From Gordonia westfalica (lineage in GTDB: Bacteria > Actinomycetota > Actinomycetes > Mycobacteriales > Mycobacteriaceae), in NCBI RefSeq assembly GCF_900105725.1, contig NZ_FNLM01000034.1, positions 3,906,001-3,970,000 on the forward strand: a DNA stretch of 64,000 bases, given 5' to 3'. Position numbers and translations under genes: made by a program. The notes under the pieces were generated by a model. The model was not told the DNA's origin, did not search any database, and worked only from the letters and a program-made list of their open reading frames with translations. This document shows positions 53,395 through 64,000 of the stretch, piece after piece (positions within the stretch are counted from its first letter, which is position 1; the number at the start of each line of letters is the position of its first letter).

Positions 53395-54588
53395 GTGCTC
53401 GACTTCATCTACTACCCGGTGTCCGGGATCATGTGGGTCTGGCATTGGCTCTTCAGCCATGTCACTCCCGCCAGTCCCGGCGGCGACGGCATCGCCTGGG
53501 CAATGTCCGTGGTGTTCCTCGTTTTCACCCTGCGCGCGATTCTCTACAAGCCCTTCGTGAAGCAGATCCGCACCACGAAGAAGATGCAGGAGATCAACCC
53601 ACAGCTCCAGGCGATCCGGAAGAAGTACGCCAAGGACCGGGTCAAGATGACCGAGGAGATGCAGAAGCTCCAGAAGGAGCACGGGTTCAACCCACTGCTG
53701 GGCTGCCTCCCGATGCTTCTGCAGATCCCGGTGTTCATCGGTCTGTTCCACGTGCTTCGTTCGTTCAACCGTATGGGCACCGGCATGGGCCAGCTCGGCA
53801 TGAGTGCCGCCGAGACCCGCTCGCAGGGCAACTACGTGTTCAGTGCCGAACAGGTGCAGAACTTCCTCGACGCACGTCTGTTCGGCGTGCCGCTGTCGTC
53901 GTACCTCGTCGAACCCGCCACTGAGTTCCAGGCCTTCGTCGAGCCGGGCGCCCCCATCGACTTCACGCGTCCGCAGATCGCCTACGTCGTCGTTCCGATG
54001 ATGATCGTCGCGTCCATCGCGACGCACATGAACTCGCGGGCATCGGTGCAGCGCCAGCCCGAGGCTGCTCTCGAGAACCCGCAGACGCGGATGATGAACA
54101 ACCTCGCGCTGTACATCTTCCCGATCGGCATCCTGGTCACCGGCCCGTTCTTCCCCGTCGCGATCCTCCTCTACTGGATGAGCAACAACATCTGGACCTA
54201 CGGTCAGCAGCACCTGGTGTTCGGCAAGATCGCCAAGGAAGAGGAAGAGGCCAAGCGCCTCAAGCAGGAGAAGCTGAAGGCGAACGCTCCCAAGCCGGGC
54301 GCCCGGCCGGACCGCAAGAAGCGCAACGCGGCTGCCGCCGACTCGGGCTCCGCAGGTGTGTCCCTGACCAAGGCGAACTCGACCGACGGCGCGTCCGAGA
54401 CCTCTGAGACCTCCTCCCCCGGCGAGTCGACCGCGGCCGACTCCGGTGCGGGTGCAAAGCCGAAACCCGGACAGAAGCCGACGCGCTCAGGCGCCGGCGC
54501 GGCTCCGGGTTCCAAGAAGCAACCCCCCAACCGGGGCGGGAAGTCCACCGCCAAGCGCGGTGGAAAGCGCGGTGGCGGCAAACGATGA
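53395..54588 (+). CDS. yidC: YidC/Oxa1 membrane protein insertase
   Basis: The 397-residue product (GTG 53395) has the gram-positive-type YidC fold: helices near residues 5-25, 30-55 (with the hydrophilic groove Arg in [10 protein letters not shown]), 98-120 ([23 protein letters not shown]), 198-215 and 235-262. A long Lys/Pro/Ala-rich cytoplasmic tail (300-397) ends GKRGGGKR and may contact the ribosome. It inserts and folds membrane proteins. Confidence 0.95.
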   Translation: MLDFIYYPVSGIMWVWHWLFSHVTPASPGGDGIAWAMSVVFLVFTLRAILYKPFVKQIRTTKKMQEINPQLQAIRKKYAKDRVKMTEEMQKLQKEHGFNPLLGCLPMLLQIPVFIGLFHVLRSFNRMGTGMGQLGMSAAETRSQGNYVFSAEQVQNFLDARLFGVPLSSYLVEPATEFQAFVEPGAPIDFTRPQIAYVVVPMMIVASIATHMNSRASVQRQPEAALENPQTRMMNNLALYIFPIGILVTGPFFPVAILLYWMSNNIWTYGQQHLVFGKIAKEEEEAKRLKQEKLKANAPKPGARPDRKKRNAAAADSGSAGVSLTKANSTDGASETSETSSPGESTAADSGAGAKPKPGQKPTRSGAGAAPGSKKQPPNRGGKSTAKRGGKRGGGKR

Positions 54589-54632
54589 CCGCACAAGACT
54601 TGTACGAAGAAGCACAGAGTTAGGTGAATGAG

Positions 54633-55289
54633 ATGACAGCAGAGACTGCAACTCAAACCGGTTCGGAGACCGAGGCGCAGGACCACGCCAAGGCCTCGAC
54701 CGAAGACCAGACCGACACCACTGAATCGACCGGTGCCGAGAACGTCGCCGACACCGACGCCGTCGAGGAGTCCGCTGAGGACGTCGCCGACGACCAGGAC
54801 GACGATGAAGATGATGACGAGGACGACGAAGATCGCCTCGTCGAAGAAGGCGAGATCGCGGGCGACTACCTCGAGCAGTTGCTCGACGTCCTCGACTTCG
54901 ACGGTGACATCGATCTGGACGTCGACGGTGACCGGGCTGTCGTGAGCATCGACGGTGGCGACGATCTGACCAAGCTCGTCGGCCGCAAGGGCGAAGTTCT
55001 CGACGCACTCCAGGAGCTGACCCGTCTCGCCGTCCAGCAGGCGACGGGCGAGCGCAGCCGGCTGATGCTCGACGTCGCGCGGTGGCGGGCCGATCGCCGT
55101 GACCGTCTGGCACGTCTCGGCCGCGAGGTTGCCGAGCGCGTGCTCAAGTCGGGCGAGCGTGAGGCGCTGGATCCGATGACCCCGTTCGAGCGGAAGATCG
55201 TCCACGACGCGGTCGCCGGCGTCGACGGTGTCGTGAGCGAGAGCGAAGGCGCCGAGCCCAAGCGTCGCGTGGTGGTCCTGCCGGAGTAG
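54633..55289 (+). CDS. khpB: KhpB/Jag, KH-R3H RNA-binding protein
   Basis: From ATG 54633 (AGG eight bases before; GTG 54624 is possible) the product is 218 residues. Residues 1-75 are very acidic. A KH domain follows (DDLTKLVGRKGEVLDALQELTRL) and then an R3H domain (ERSRLMLDVARWRADRRDRLARLGREVAERV...PFERKIVHDAV). In firmicutes KhpB works with KhpA on RNAs that affect cell elongation. It ends the rpmH operon at a terminator. Confidence 0.92.
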   Translation: MTAETATQTGSETEAQDHAKASTEDQTDTTESTGAENVADTDAVEESAEDVADDQDDDEDDDEDDEDRLVEEGEIAGDYLEQLLDVLDFDGDIDLDVDGDRAVVSIDGGDDLTKLVGRKGEVLDALQELTRLAVQQATGERSRLMLDVARWRADRRDRLARLGREVAERVLKSGEREALDPMTPFERKIVHDAVAGVDGVVSESEGAEPKRRVVVLPE

Positions 55290-55314
55290 ATCTCTCCGCG
55301 GACTACGAATTGTC

Positions 55315-55352
55315 CTCAGGCCCTGACCGATGGTCGGGGCCTGAGTTGTTTT
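55315..55352 (+). terminator. Rho-independent terminator of the rpmH-khpB operon
   Basis: CTCAGGCCC...GGGGCCTGAG stem followed by TTGTTTT, 26 bases after the khpB stop. Confidence 0.88.
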
Positions 55353-55417
55353 GTGGGGTAGTCCCCTGCCCCCGTTGCCCGGCATCTGGGTGTGATGACC
55401 GAGAATTACAGAGGTGT

Positions 55418-55433
55418 CGTTTCACGTGAAACG
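55418..55433. promoter_or_regulatory. parS site 1
   Basis: CGTTTCACGTGAAACG, a perfect 16-bp palindrome matching the ParB-binding consensus TGTTTCACGTGAAACA core. Confidence 0.92.
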
Positions 55434-55865
55434 TCTCTGGTTTCGGTGGGTTTGGCGAACAATTCCGGCCGGTTTCGGTGCACCCTCGGCCATCCGGTTC
55501 GTTTCGTCACGTGTCGGTTCAGATGCGCGCGTGGCTGTGCGCGTCGGAGGCTCCTCCGCTCCCCCACCGGAGTTCCGCGCCGTTCCATATTGGCGCCAGC
55601 CATGCATGGAATGGAAGCCTTGGGCGTCGATCGAGTGATCTGGTTGTCGAGCGGGATCGCCGGCACCAAGGACGAGCGCGCTACGTTTAGGCTGTATCGC
55701 GGCATTCGAGCGTGGGGTGAGTTCACAGTGTTCTGACCCCGGGCTTCATCTGGGCTTCGATTCGTGCCCGGCATCTTCGCCATTCTGACTGTTGTCCGGG
55801 GCCGGTCGGACTCCCCGTGACCAAGTAATGAATCAGGAGCCGCGTCACTCCCCTAGCCCCAGTGC

Positions 55866-55881
55866 GGTTTCACGTGAAACG
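55866..55881. promoter_or_regulatory. parS site 2
   Basis: GGTTTCACGTGAAACG contains the full 14-bp core GTTTCACGTGAAAC. Confidence 0.92.
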
Positions 55882-56598
55882 CCGGTGATGGGTGGGTTGG
55901 CTGGCTACGGCCAAACCGGCACTGATGCACTGATGGGTAATAGCGACTGACGGTCCTGTGGGCCTGGTCCAGACAGCAAAGGCGATGGAGGACTGCTCGA
56001 CGCTCCAATGCCTTCAACGCACATCGCGGATGCAGGCCCAGAAGCCGTCTTCACATCTTCCTGGCCGAAGCGATACCGGGGCGGCGGTATCCATCGCCGT
56101 TGGCGCATTGATCGCCGACGAGCATCGTTGATCTGAAGAGCGCGACTCTTACTGACGGAACGCGGGCATCAGGTCCCCGCCCATGTCGGAGCGGGTTTGC
56201 TGGTTGGTCCCTTCGAGGCGCGACAGGACCCGCCGCCGCCCCCGGTCTGTCGGCCTGGGGCGGCGGCGCTGTTGCGTCGGGTGCCGCCGAGACGAATCGC
56301 GTGTACTGCGAAGCGTTCGGGCGGCCCGACGGTTCGGCGGTCGCGAGTCGACCGCCTACGTCTCGATGTCGCCGGCGCTGATCGCGATCCCGCCGTCGAG
56401 CTGATTGCTTGGTGCAGAGTCAACGGCCAGTCCCCGACGACCTCTGGCTGAGGCAACCCCCCGACGGTTTACTGCCGGCGCGGTCGCGTCGTGGTCGATG
56501 CTTCGACGCCGGGCTGCTCGGTCCTTGGCTGTCTTTAGGTGCTGCTCGATAGTCCGCCCCAGGCGATGATCGGCGCTCCGACCGAATCACATCACTGT

Positions 56599-56614
56599 GG
56601 TTTCACGTGAAACG
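56599..56614. promoter_or_regulatory. parS site 3
   Basis: GGTTTCACGTGAAACG contains the full 14-bp core. Confidence 0.92.
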
Positions 56615-56656
56615 GACCGCATTCGTCGACATGTGCACCGACCGTCAGTCGCGTGA

Positions 56657-57408
<752 letters not shown>

Positions 57409-57633
57409 GTATCGGCCGCATCGATCGCGCCGGGACGGCTGATTGTGCCGACGGTGTCATACAGAGGGAGTTCTGAATTGGTATGGAGTCCGCGTAAGGC
57501 GCAGAATAGGAAGCGTTCTGGCGGCGCGTCTCAGCGCGCTGCCGTTGACGATTCTGCATCTGTTGGAACCGGGGCCACGTCGCCCGGAACCGACAACTCG
57601 AACGCCTACCAGGTAGGTCAAAGGAGTGCCCGC

Positions 57634-58587
57634 GTGGTCGATCAAGACCCGAACGTTTCACGTGAAACGCCGGCCGCTGGAGCCCCGCCCGTCGCGGGCG
57701 GACCATACGCCGACACCCCCATAGCGATGGCTGCGGAGCGCGCGAGTCAGGTCCTGACCCCTGGCGGCGCCGGCCAACTCCCCCGTCCGCAGCACACGCG
57801 GATCATGACGGTCGCGAACCAGAAGGGCGGCGTCGGTAAGACCACCACTGCCGTCAACATGGCCGCCGGTCTGGCCTTGCACGGGTTGCGTGTTCTCGTC
57901 GTCGACCTGGACCCACAGGGCAACGCTAGTACGGCCCTCGGGATCGATCACCGTGCCGAGAACATCGCATCCGTCTATGAACTTCTTCTCGGCGAGGCGA
58001 CCCTCAAGGAGGCGATCCAGGAGTCGCCGAGCCAGCAGGGACTGTTCTGCGTACCGGCGACGCTCGACCTGGCCGGCGCCGAGATCGAACTCGTCTCGTT
58101 GGTCGCGCGCGAGAACCGTCTACGCAACGCACTCTCCGACGAGGTGCTCGCCGAGTACGGGATCGACTACGTGTTCATCGATTGCCCGCCGTCACTCGGC
58201 CTGCTGACCGTCAACGCGATGGTTGCGGCCCGCGAGGTCCTCATTCCCATCCAGTGCGAGTACTACGCCCTCGAGGGTGTCGGACAGCTCCTCCGGAATA
58301 TCGAGCTGGTTCAGGCGCATCTGAACCGCGGGCTGCATGTGTCCACGATCGTCCTCACGATGTACGACGGCCGGACCAAGCTCGCCGATCAGGTTGCCGA
58401 AGAAGTCCGACGCCACTTCGGCGACAAGGTGCTCGGCACGATCATTCCCCGCAGCGTCAAGGTGTCCGAGGCACCTGGCTACGGGATGACGATCATCGAA
58501 TACGACCCCGGGTCGCGCGGAGCGATGAGCTACCTCGATGCCGCACGGGAGTTGGCGCTCCGTGCCGCGGAAAGCCCCCAGGCATGA
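57634..58587 (+). CDS. parA: ParA chromosome-partitioning ATPase
   Basis: From GTG 57634 (AGGAG seven bases before) the product is 317 residues. The deviant Walker [15 protein letters not shown] (about residue 68), DLDPQGNAS and the [15 protein letters not shown]alker B region define a ParA/Soj ATPase that moves ParB-parS complexes. Codons 7-12 (NVSRET) contain a parS site. The first 60 residues are Pro/Ala-rich. The frame extends to 57445 upstream, but without a ribosome-binding site or similarity. Confidence 0.95.
   Translation: MVDQDPNVSRETPAAGAPPVAGGPYADTPIAMAAERASQVLTPGGAGQLPRPQHTRIMTVANQKGGVGKTTTAVNMAAGLALHGLRVLVVDLDPQGNASTALGIDHRAENIASVYELLLGEATLKEAIQESPSQQGLFCVPATLDLAGAEIELVSLVARENRLRNALSDEVLAEYGIDYVFIDCPPSLGLLTVNAMVAAREVLIPIQCEYYALEGVGQLLRNIELVQAHLNRGLHVSTIVLTMYDGRTKLADQVAEEVRRHFGDKVLGTIIPRSVKVSEAPGYGMTIIEYDPGSRGAMSYLDAARELALRAAESPQA
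57654..57669. promoter_or_regulatory. parS site 5, inside parA
   Basis: CGTTTCACGTGAAACG, a perfect site, lies in the N-terminal coding sequence of parA and encodes VSRET. Confidence 0.92.
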
Positions 58588-58624
58588 AGACGACAGGGAT
58601 CTGGTTCCGAGTGGAGGTAGAGGC

Positions 58625-59662
58625 ATGAGTCAACGGGACACTGCGCAACGTCGAGGCGGACTGGGACGTGGGCTGGCCGCACTCATCCCAACCGGCCCCA
58701 CCGAGGATCAGACCGGCGCACCCCGCCTGGGCAATGCAGCAGCTGACGTCGTTATCGGTAAGGGCCCCTCCCCTGCAGTGGACGGCGGCGCCTCCCCCGC
58801 AGGCACCCCGAGTCCTGATGTGTTGAGTCCCGAAGAGGCCGGCGCCGTCTACCGTGAGATTCCGCCGAAGCAGATCCAGCCGAACCCGAACCAGCCCCGG
58901 ACGGTCTTCGACGACGAGCAGATGTCGGAGCTCGTGCACTCGATCCGAGAATTCGGATTAATGCAGCCCATCGTCGTACGACGACTGGCGAAGCCGACGG
59001 CCGATGGAGTCGCCTATCAGATCGTCATGGGTGAGCGGCGATGGCGTGCGAGCCAGGAAGTGGGCCTCGAAGCCATTCCGGCGATCGTCCGTGAGACCCC
59101 TGACGGCGACATGCTGCGGGACGCGCTGCTCGAGAACATTCACCGGGCGCAGTTGAACCCGTTGGAAGAGGCAGCGGCGTACCAGCAGCTGCTCGAAGAG
59201 TTCGGTGTGACTCACGAACAACTCGCGACCAAGCTCGGACGGTCACGTCCGCTCATCAGCAACATGATCCGCCTTCTGAAGCTGCCCATCCCGGTCCAGC
59301 GGCGCGTCGCGGCGGGCGTACTCTCCGCCGGCCACGCCCGTGCCCTCCTCTCCCTCGAGACGGGGAGCGAGGCGCAGGAGGCGCTGGCTGCACGGATCGT
59401 CGCCGAAGGCCTGTCGGTGCGGGCCACCGAAGAAGCGGTCACCCTCGCGAACCGCGGAGACGGCGCCGAGTCGAAGCAGCCAGCTCCGAGGCGGAAGCCG
59501 ATGCAGATGCCCGGACTCCAGGACCTTGCCGAGAGTCTGTCCGACAGCCTGGACACCAGGGTTACAGTCAGTCTAGGGAAGCGGAAGGGGAAGATCGTCG
59601 TGGAATTCGGTTCGGTTGATGACTTGGAACGTATCGTCGAGTTCATCAACACGAAGAAGTGA
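58625..59662 (+). CDS. parB: ParB chromosome-partitioning protein
   Basis: The 345-residue protein starts [20 protein letters not shown], a typical ParB N-terminus. The CTP-binding ParB domain ([54 protein letters not shown]) is followed by a helix-turn-helix ([20 protein letters not shown]) and a C-terminal dimer domain ([19 protein letters not shown]). It loads on the parS sites around it. It starts 37 bases after parA. Confidence 0.96.
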   Translation: MSQRDTAQRRGGLGRGLAALIPTGPTEDQTGAPRLGNAAADVVIGKGPSPAVDGGASPAGTPSPDVLSPEEAGAVYREIPPKQIQPNPNQPRTVFDDEQMSELVHSIREFGLMQPIVVRRLAKPTADGVAYQIVMGERRWRASQEVGLEAIPAIVRETPDGDMLRDALLENIHRAQLNPLEEAAAYQQLLEEFGVTHEQLATKLGRSRPLISNMIRLLKLPIPVQRRVAAGVLSAGHARALLSLETGSEAQEALAARIVAEGLSVRATEEAVTLANRGDGAESKQPAPRRKPMQMPGLQDLAESLSDSLDTRVTVSLGKRKGKIVVEFGSVDDLERIVEFINTKK

Positions 59663-59809
59663 ATTCAGCCGCGAGATTCTCGGTACCAGCGGATGCGGAA
59701 GTAATGTCACAGTGACGATTGATGAACCAGATGAACGTCTGGAAATCGAAACGGGCTGCAGCCCAATAGTTTTCGTCGATTCACGTCGTCGGTTCCGGAG
59801 TTCGTCGAC

Positions 59810-60685
59810 ATGAGCGTGTCGATCATGCGGCTGGAACTCGGATCCTTCGAGCTACTCCCCCACCACACTCGGCGATGTGTCTTCTGGGAAGTCGAACCGA
59901 CCACCAACGGTGAACCGTATGAAAGCGAGTTCGACAAGGAAGCCTGGATCTCCGGACTTCTCCTCGAATGGGGCGCGTGCGGACAAGTGGCCATCGAGTC
60001 GACGACCAACTCCGTCATCGGCACGGCGATCTACGCACCGCCGAACAAGGTTCCCCGGTCGCAGCACTTCCCCACTTCACCGGTCAGTCACGACGCGGTT
60101 CTGCTGACCAGCATCCGCACCGAACCGGGCCACGAAGAAGTCGCCACGATTCTGCTCGACGCGGTGCTCGGCGATCTGATCCGCCGAGGTGTTCGCGCCG
60201 TGGAGGCGTTCGGTCTTGTACGCAACAGTGCCGGTGCCGCCGACTTCGGTTCTCCGGCGGATCCGACCTGTTCGGGCTCGACACTGTCCGGATCGGCAGA
60301 GCCGGGCCAGGCTCCCGCCGGCAACGGCCTTCCCGATCTCGACTTCTGGACCAACGAGGCGATCATCGAAGTCGCACGCGAGATCCTCGAGGATCCTCAG
60401 GCGGATCTGTGCACGGCATGCATGATCGACGCGTCGTTCCTCAAGGACTCCGGATTCGACGTCGTGTCATCCCATCAACGGTTTCCGCGATTCCGTCTCG
60501 AACTCGACGAGGGACTCGGCTGGAAGTTCGAGGTGGAGAGCGCGCTGCAGAAGCTCGTGGTGATGGCCGAGATCGATCTCGCCGGACGGGAACGGACAGC
60601 CGTCCCGGTGGGATCAGGTCAGACGCGGATCAGCGCGAACTGTTCTCCGCAGCCAGCAGGTCTGCGAAAGTGTAAGTGCCCGTAG
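59810..60685 (+). CDS. GNAT-like acetyltransferase-fold protein (Rv3916c-like)
   Basis: The 291-residue product shows an N-terminal beta strand set (RCVFWEVEP), AIYAPPNKVPRS and a TSIRTEPGHEEVATILLDAVLGDLIRRGVRAVEAFG segment compatible with the GNAT acetyl-CoA-binding loop and helix. A C-terminal part reads CTACMIDASFLKDSGFDVVSSHQRFPRFRLELDEGLGWK. The position between parB and cwlM matches the uncharacterised Rv3916c of mycobacteria. It is convergent with cwlM and overlaps it by 56 bases. Its substrate is unknown. Confidence 0.7.
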   Translation: MSVSIMRLELGSFELLPHHTRRCVFWEVEPTTNGEPYESEFDKEAWISGLLLEWGACGQVAIESTTNSVIGTAIYAPPNKVPRSQHFPTSPVSHDAVLLTSIRTEPGHEEVATILLDAVLGDLIRRGVRAVEAFGLVRNSAGAADFGSPADPTCSGSTLSGSAEPGQAPAGNGLPDLDFWTNEAIIEVAREILEDPQADLCTACMIDASFLKDSGFDVVSSHQRFPRFRLELDEGLGWKFEVESALQKLVVMAEIDLAGRERTAVPVGSGQTRISANCSPQPAGLRKCKCP

Positions 60686-61763
60686 GACGATCATCCTGGT
60701 CGAGCAGGTACAACCGCTTCACCGCGACCAGGATGGCGTCGGCGATGACGTTGCGCCAATCCGAATCGGCAAGAACCGCAGCATCTTGCGGGTTGGTGAT
60801 GTAGCCGACGTCGATCAGTGCGACAGGCATTCTGGTTAGCCGCAGGACATCCCACGTGCGCTCATGCGTCCGGCAGTCGGCAAGCGGTGTGCGGGCGGCG
60901 ATCTCGCGCTGGATGAATCCGGCGAGATTGCGTCCGATCGTCGAGAAGGAATTGTGGTTGTTGCCGAAGTAGAACGACGCGACACCGTTGGCCTGCGGGT
61001 TGCGGTAGTGACCGCAGCGCAGCGAGATCATGAGGTCGGCATCCATGAGGTTCGCGACGCGGGCGCGTTCGTTGTCACCCGGGCGACCGCGCCCGTCATG
61101 CGACAAGAAGGTCTGCATCCCGGCGGCGGCCATCCGGCCCTCGAGCCGTGCGCCCAGATCCCAGAGCAGATCGGATTCGCGTTGGGCGAGGTCGCCGGTG
61201 GACAGATGATGCATCCCGCCAGAACCCGGATCGATGAGGATCCGCTTTCCCGACAGCTGCGGACCGGAACGCCGAACGTGCTCCTCTTGGCGGATCGCGT
61301 ACGGCGAACCACCGGTGACGCGGGTGCCGAGTCGTTCGAGCGAACGCAGGGTGGCCGGACCGCAGATCCCGTCCGAGGCCAGTCCGTATTCACTTTGGTA
61401 CAGACAGACAGCGTTGTGGGTGGTGAGTCCGAAGATGCCGTCGACCAGAGAGGTGTAGTAGCCGAGGTTCTGGAGGCGGTGTTGGAGGGTGGCGACGTCG
61501 TCGCCGACCATCGGTGCCGACAGCTGGTAGGAGAGGACGCGGGCGCCGAGACGGTACGACGCCTCTCGGAGAACCCGGTAGGTCGCGGGACCGACGATGC
61601 CGTCGACGATCAGGCCGCGTTGCTGCTGGAATGCCCGAATCGCCCGGTCACAGTATTCGTCGAAGACTGGCTCGCCACCCTCGGGCAACAGACCGAGACC
61701 GACCAGGATGGAGCGGATCTCGGCCACCGCCGAGCCGTGATCCCCAAGTCGGAACAATGGCAT
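60630..61763 (-). CDS. cwlM: CwlM, amidase-like regulator of peptidoglycan synthesis
   Basis: From ATG 61763 the product is 377 residues: two peptidoglycan-binding_1 repeats (about 8-65 and 85-145; CDRAIRAFQQQRGLIVDGIVGPATY, HNAVCLYQSEYGLASDGICGPATL) and an Amidase_3 domain (about 175-355). The first zinc ligand is lost (IDPGSGG instead of IDPGHGG) and the SIHxN-type His region reads SLRCGH, so it is likely a pseudo-amidase. Mycobacterial CwlM is cytoplasmic, PknB-phosphorylated, and activates MurA and MurJ. No signal peptide is visible, as expected. Confidence 0.9.
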   Translation of the reverse strand: MPLFRLGDHGSAVAEIRSILVGLGLLPEGGEPVFDEYCDRAIRAFQQQRGLIVDGIVGPATYRVLREASYRLGARVLSYQLSAPMVGDDVATLQHRLQNLGYYTSLVDGIFGLTTHNAVCLYQSEYGLASDGICGPATLRSLERLGTRVTGGSPYAIRQEEHVRRSGPQLSGKRILIDPGSGGMHHLSTGDLAQRESDLLWDLGARLEGRMAAAGMQTFLSHDGRGRPGDNERARVANLMDADLMISLRCGHYRNPQANGVASFYFGNNHNSFSTIGRNLAGFIQREIAARTPLADCRTHERTWDVLRLTRMPVALIDVGYITNPQDAAVLADSDWRNVIADAILVAVKRLYLLDQDDRPTGTYTFADLLAAENSSR

Positions 61764-61962
61764 GTCGTCACCCCTCGTACGAATCGCGGCAGGGTGACGC
61801 CCTGCCGGCGATATCTGGCGGACCGCATGACAGCGGCACCGGTCAGCATCAGCCTGCATTCTCTCAGCTGAAGTTCACTACACCAAACTGGAACCGGTCC
61901 AGCCGTGGCGTTGTCGGCTCGTGTCCCACATGGCCGGGGACCCGGGCCGAGACTACCAACGA

Positions 61963-62010
61963 CGAGAGTCCGCGGGCTGACGACAGCGTCGTTCACCCGT
62001 CGGACTCTCG
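61963..62010 (-). terminator. Nested hairpin after trxA
   Basis: CGAGAGTCCG (61963-61972) pairs perfectly with 62001-62010, with inner CGGG/CCCG and CGAC/GTCG pairs. It lies about 25 bases past the trxA stop, without a T-run. Confidence 0.65.
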
Positions 62011-62034
62011 CCGTGGATCAGAGGATGATGCAGG

Positions 62035-62373
62035 TCAGGCGGACTGACCGACCACCGAATCGAGTTCGCGGAGAAGGGCGGCCTTGCCCTTGGCGCCGAC
62101 GATGGTCTTCACCGGCTGACCCTTGTCGAACAGGATCATGGTCGGGATCGACATGATCTGGAAGTCACGCGCGGTGGCCGGGCTCTCATCGACGTCCAGC
62201 TTGGCGATGGTGAGCTTGTCGCCGTGGTCGCGGGCGATCTCCTCGAGAACCGGGGCGACCATGCGGCACGGACCGCACCAGGTGGCCCAGAAGTCGACCA
62301 GAACCGGCTTGTCGGCGCCGAGAACGGTGTCCTTGAAGGTGGTGTCGTTCACGACGACGGTGTTTGCACCCAT
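62035..62373 (-). CDS. trxA: Thioredoxin
   Basis: The 112-residue protein has the redox motif WATWCGPCRM (Cys about 33 and 36) and the cis-Pro loop MSIPTMILF. It reduces protein disulfides with electrons from the trxB product. GAGGAGG precedes ATG 62373. It forms an operon with trxB (59-base gap). It corresponds to trxC of mycobacteria. Confidence 0.96.
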   Translation of the reverse strand: MGANTVVVNDTTFKDTVLGADKPVLVDFWATWCGPCRMVAPVLEEIARDHGDKLTIAKLDVDESPATARDFQIMSIPTMILFDKGQPVKTIVGAKGKAALLRELDSVVGQSA

Positions 62374-62432
62374 GGTGGTGTCCTCCTCAGATGGACTCAG
62401 AAATGAAGTTCGGGAGTGGTGGAAGTAGGTGG

Positions 62433-63440
62433 TCAGGCAGGTGCCTGAACTGCCTCGACCTCGGCGACGGACTCGGCGTCGACGGTGTGCGCCGGCGCTT
62501 CACCCTGCTCGGCCAGCCAGCGCTCGGCGTCGATGGCCGCGGCACAGCCGCTGCCTGCTGCCGTGATGGCCTGGCGGTATGTGTGGTCGACGAGGTCGCC
62601 GGCGGCGAAGACCCCGGGCAGCGAGGTGTACGTGGTGCGCCCCTGCACGCGGACGTAGCCCTCGTCGTCGAGGTCGATCTGTCCGCGGACCAGCTCACTC
62701 CGCGGGTCGTGACCGATCGCGACGAACATGCCGGTCACATCGAGCGTGCTGACCTCGCCGGTGCGGGTGTCCTCGATCTCGAGTCCGCTGACGGAACCGT
62801 CACCGACGACCGAACGCACGGCGGCGTTGGTCACGAAGCGGATCTTGTCGTTGTTGCGCGCGCGGTCGAGCATGATCTTCGACGCGCGGAACTCGTCACG
62901 TCGATGCACCAGCGTGACGGTGCGTGCGAACTTCGTGAGGAAGGTCGCCTCCTCCATCGCGGAGTCGCCACCGCCGATGACAGCGATGTCCTGGTCCTTG
63001 AAGAAGAATCCGTCGCAGGTCGCACATGCCGAGACGCCGCGCCCCAGGAGCTGCTGTTCGCCCTCGACGCCGAGGTAGCGCGCGGCGGCACCCATCGCGA
63101 GGATCACCGCGCGTGCGCGGAACACCTCGCCACCGACCTCGACCTCCTTGATCTCGCCTTCGAGGCGGACCGTGTCGACGTCTTCCATGCGCAGGTCAGC
63201 GCCGAATCGGATCGCCTGTTCGCGCATCTCGTCCATCAGGGCCGGGCCCTGGATGCCGGTCTGGAAACCGGGGAAGTTCTCGACCTCGGTGGTGGTCATG
63301 AGCGCGCCACCGAACTGGGTTCCCTCGAAGACGATCGGTGCTAGCTCGGCGCGCGCGGCGTAGATCGCCGCGGTGTACCCGGCAGGACCAGATCCGATGA
63401 TGATCACGTCGTGGATCTGCTGGGTCTCTGGCTGGCTCAT
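62433..63440 (-). CDS. trxB: Thioredoxin reductase
   Basis: From ATG 63440 after GGAGGACGG the product is 335 residues: FAD motif [18 protein letters not shown], redox-active CATC (about residues 148-151), NADPH motif [13 protein letters not shown] and the C-terminal FAD motif [24 protein letters not shown]. It passes NADPH electrons to TrxA. A C-terminal Ala/Glu extension is variable. The open frame to 63944 is spurious. Confidence 0.97.
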   Translation of the reverse strand: MSQPETQQIHDVIIIGSGPAGYTAAIYAARAELAPIVFEGTQFGGALMTTTEVENFPGFQTGIQGPALMDEMREQAIRFGADLRMEDVDTVRLEGEIKEVEVGGEVFRARAVILAMGAAARYLGVEGEQQLLGRGVSACATCDGFFFKDQDIAVIGGGDSAMEEATFLTKFARTVTLVHRRDEFRASKIMLDRARNNDKIRFVTNAAVRSVVGDGSVSGLEIEDTRTGEVSTLDVTGMFVAIGHDPRSELVRGQIDLDDEGYVRVQGRTTYTSLPGVFAAGDLVDHTYRQAITAAGSGCAAAIDAERWLAEQGEAPAHTVDAESVAEVEAVQAPA

Positions 63441-63588
63441 CCGTCCTCCGTGCTGTGGGGTATGCCGGATCCCGGAGTGTCTCGTCGGGATCACGGCTGC
63501 TTCAACACAAGGGTAAGCGCAGATGTTCCCGGTCAGGTCCATGCGTCCGGCGTGGTGACGGAGGTCTCGGTGCCGGCGCCTGGCGTGC

Positions 63589-64000
63589 TCAGCCGCCGAT
63601 CGTGCCCCGGGCCAGGAACGCCGGGTTGCCGGTGTCGCAGTCGAGGCCGACGATGAGCGCGTCGAAGCGGCCGGCGATCCCTGTCGACAGCAGGATGGCG
63701 GCGGCGGGGTCGCCGTGGAAGATGATCCGTCCGGATCCGACGACGGCGACGGTCGTGGGGATGAGATGTTCCGCGGTGCAGCGTCGGAGTGCTGCGACCG
63801 ACGCGAACGGTGCACCGTCGGTGCGGCCGAGGACCGACAGCGCCGACGCGAAGCCGGTCGGGTCCAGTGTCCGGGTGGACGCGGGTTGGGCCTGCATCGG
63901 TGGCGGAGTGTCATCGGATGACGCCGACACCAACCGCAGCACACCGATCGAGCCGAGGGCGACGACCACGACCGCCGCCGCGGCCAGCACCATCGGTAAG
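63589..64000 (-). CDS. Anti-sigma-M factor RsmA-like, C-terminal part (partial)
   Basis: The minus-strand frame is open from the window edge to TGA 63589. It shows one membrane helix ([19 protein letters not shown]) followed by an extracytoplasmic domain with [18 protein letters not shown] and [20 protein letters not shown], including a possible disulfide pair of Cys. The position upstream of trxB is that of Rv3912, the anti-SigM factor, in mycobacteria. The N-terminal sigma-binding part lies outside the window. Confidence 0.65.
   Translation of the reverse strand, partial: LPMVLAAAAVVVVALGSIGVLRLVSASSDDTPPPMQAQPASTRTLDPTGFASALSVLGRTDGAPFASVAALRRCTAEHLIPTTVAVVGSGRIIFHGDPAAAILLSTGIAGRFDALIVGLDCDTGNPAFLARGTIGG

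Noticed and set aside
55392..55736. Possible 114-codon gene after khpB
   Set aside because: It begins in a parS site, has Arg/Ser-rich content and lies beyond the operon terminator.
56169..56456. Possible 95-codon minus-strand gene in the parS region
   Set aside because: Ser/Arg/Pro-rich product, no family, and it overlaps other equally weak frames.

Overview
The window is a high-GC actinobacterial chromosome segment spanning the replication origin. The gene order fhaA-fhaB-pstP-rodA-pbpA-pknA-pknB / trpG / crgA / PH protein / rhomboid / ppiA ... tRNA-Ala-tRNA-Ile / DUF3566 / gyrA-gyrB / dciA-recF-dnaN-oriC-dnaA / rpmH-rnpA-yidD-yidC-khpB / rsmG-parA-parB / GNAT / cwlM / trxA-trxB / anti-SigM factor is the conserved ori block of mycolic-acid actinobacteria (Mycobacteriales). 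Protein style and accessory genes suggest Gordonia or a close relative. The genus is an inference, since no rRNA gene is present.

Layout. 0-6.8 kb is a catabolic cluster: a MaoC hydratase cut by the window edge, a divergent ATP-dependent hydantoinase/oxoprolinase-type pair (hyuA-hyuB), an amidase-signature enzyme and a FadR-type GntR regulator. 7-12.3 kb is mixed: a frameshifted FAD/NAD(P)-binding protein, an nsrR-hmp nitric-oxide detoxification operon behind a perfect 14-5-14 palindrome, a DUF72 protein and a FusB/FBP-like EF-G-binding protein. 12.3-13.2 kb holds an exported protein and tRNA-Leu(CAG). 13.5-23.4 kb is the Ser/Thr kinase, phosphatase and cell-elongation operon. 23.4-27.2 kb holds tandem repeats, trpG/pabA, crgA, a cluster of DnaA-box-like motifs, a PH protein, rhomboid, ppiA and a miniature CwsA-like gene.

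27.3-40.1 kb is not part of the conserved block. It holds a Pro/Gly-rich membrane protein, a 1828-residue single-chain acyl-CoA carboxylase of eukaryotic ACC-like layout, a zinc-starvation island (cysteine-poor paralogues of L28, L33, S14, S18 and L31 plus a Mrf/CobW-like protein, divergent around two Zur-like boxes), and a small redox/detoxification group (SDR, DJ-1/PfpI, TetR, DHFR-like). 40.2-55.3 kb is the classical oriC gene set, with transcription diverging at dnaA/rpmH. 55.3-59.7 kb is the segregation region: five parS sites, one inside parA, and parA-parB. 59.8-64 kb ends with a GNAT-like protein, the pseudo-amidase CwlM, the thioredoxin system and the start of an anti-sigma-M gene.

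Two genes (the FAD protein and rsmG) are each disrupted by a one-base shift at a G or C run. Sequencing error is the likeliest cause, but both are flagged. I did not find a wholly unknown defence or mobile system. The most notable unexplained structures are the ectopic DnaA-box cluster at 24.8-24.9 kb, the FUS-like low-complexity domain of FhaA, the tandem repeats after pknB, and the 1.35-kb ORF-poor parS region.
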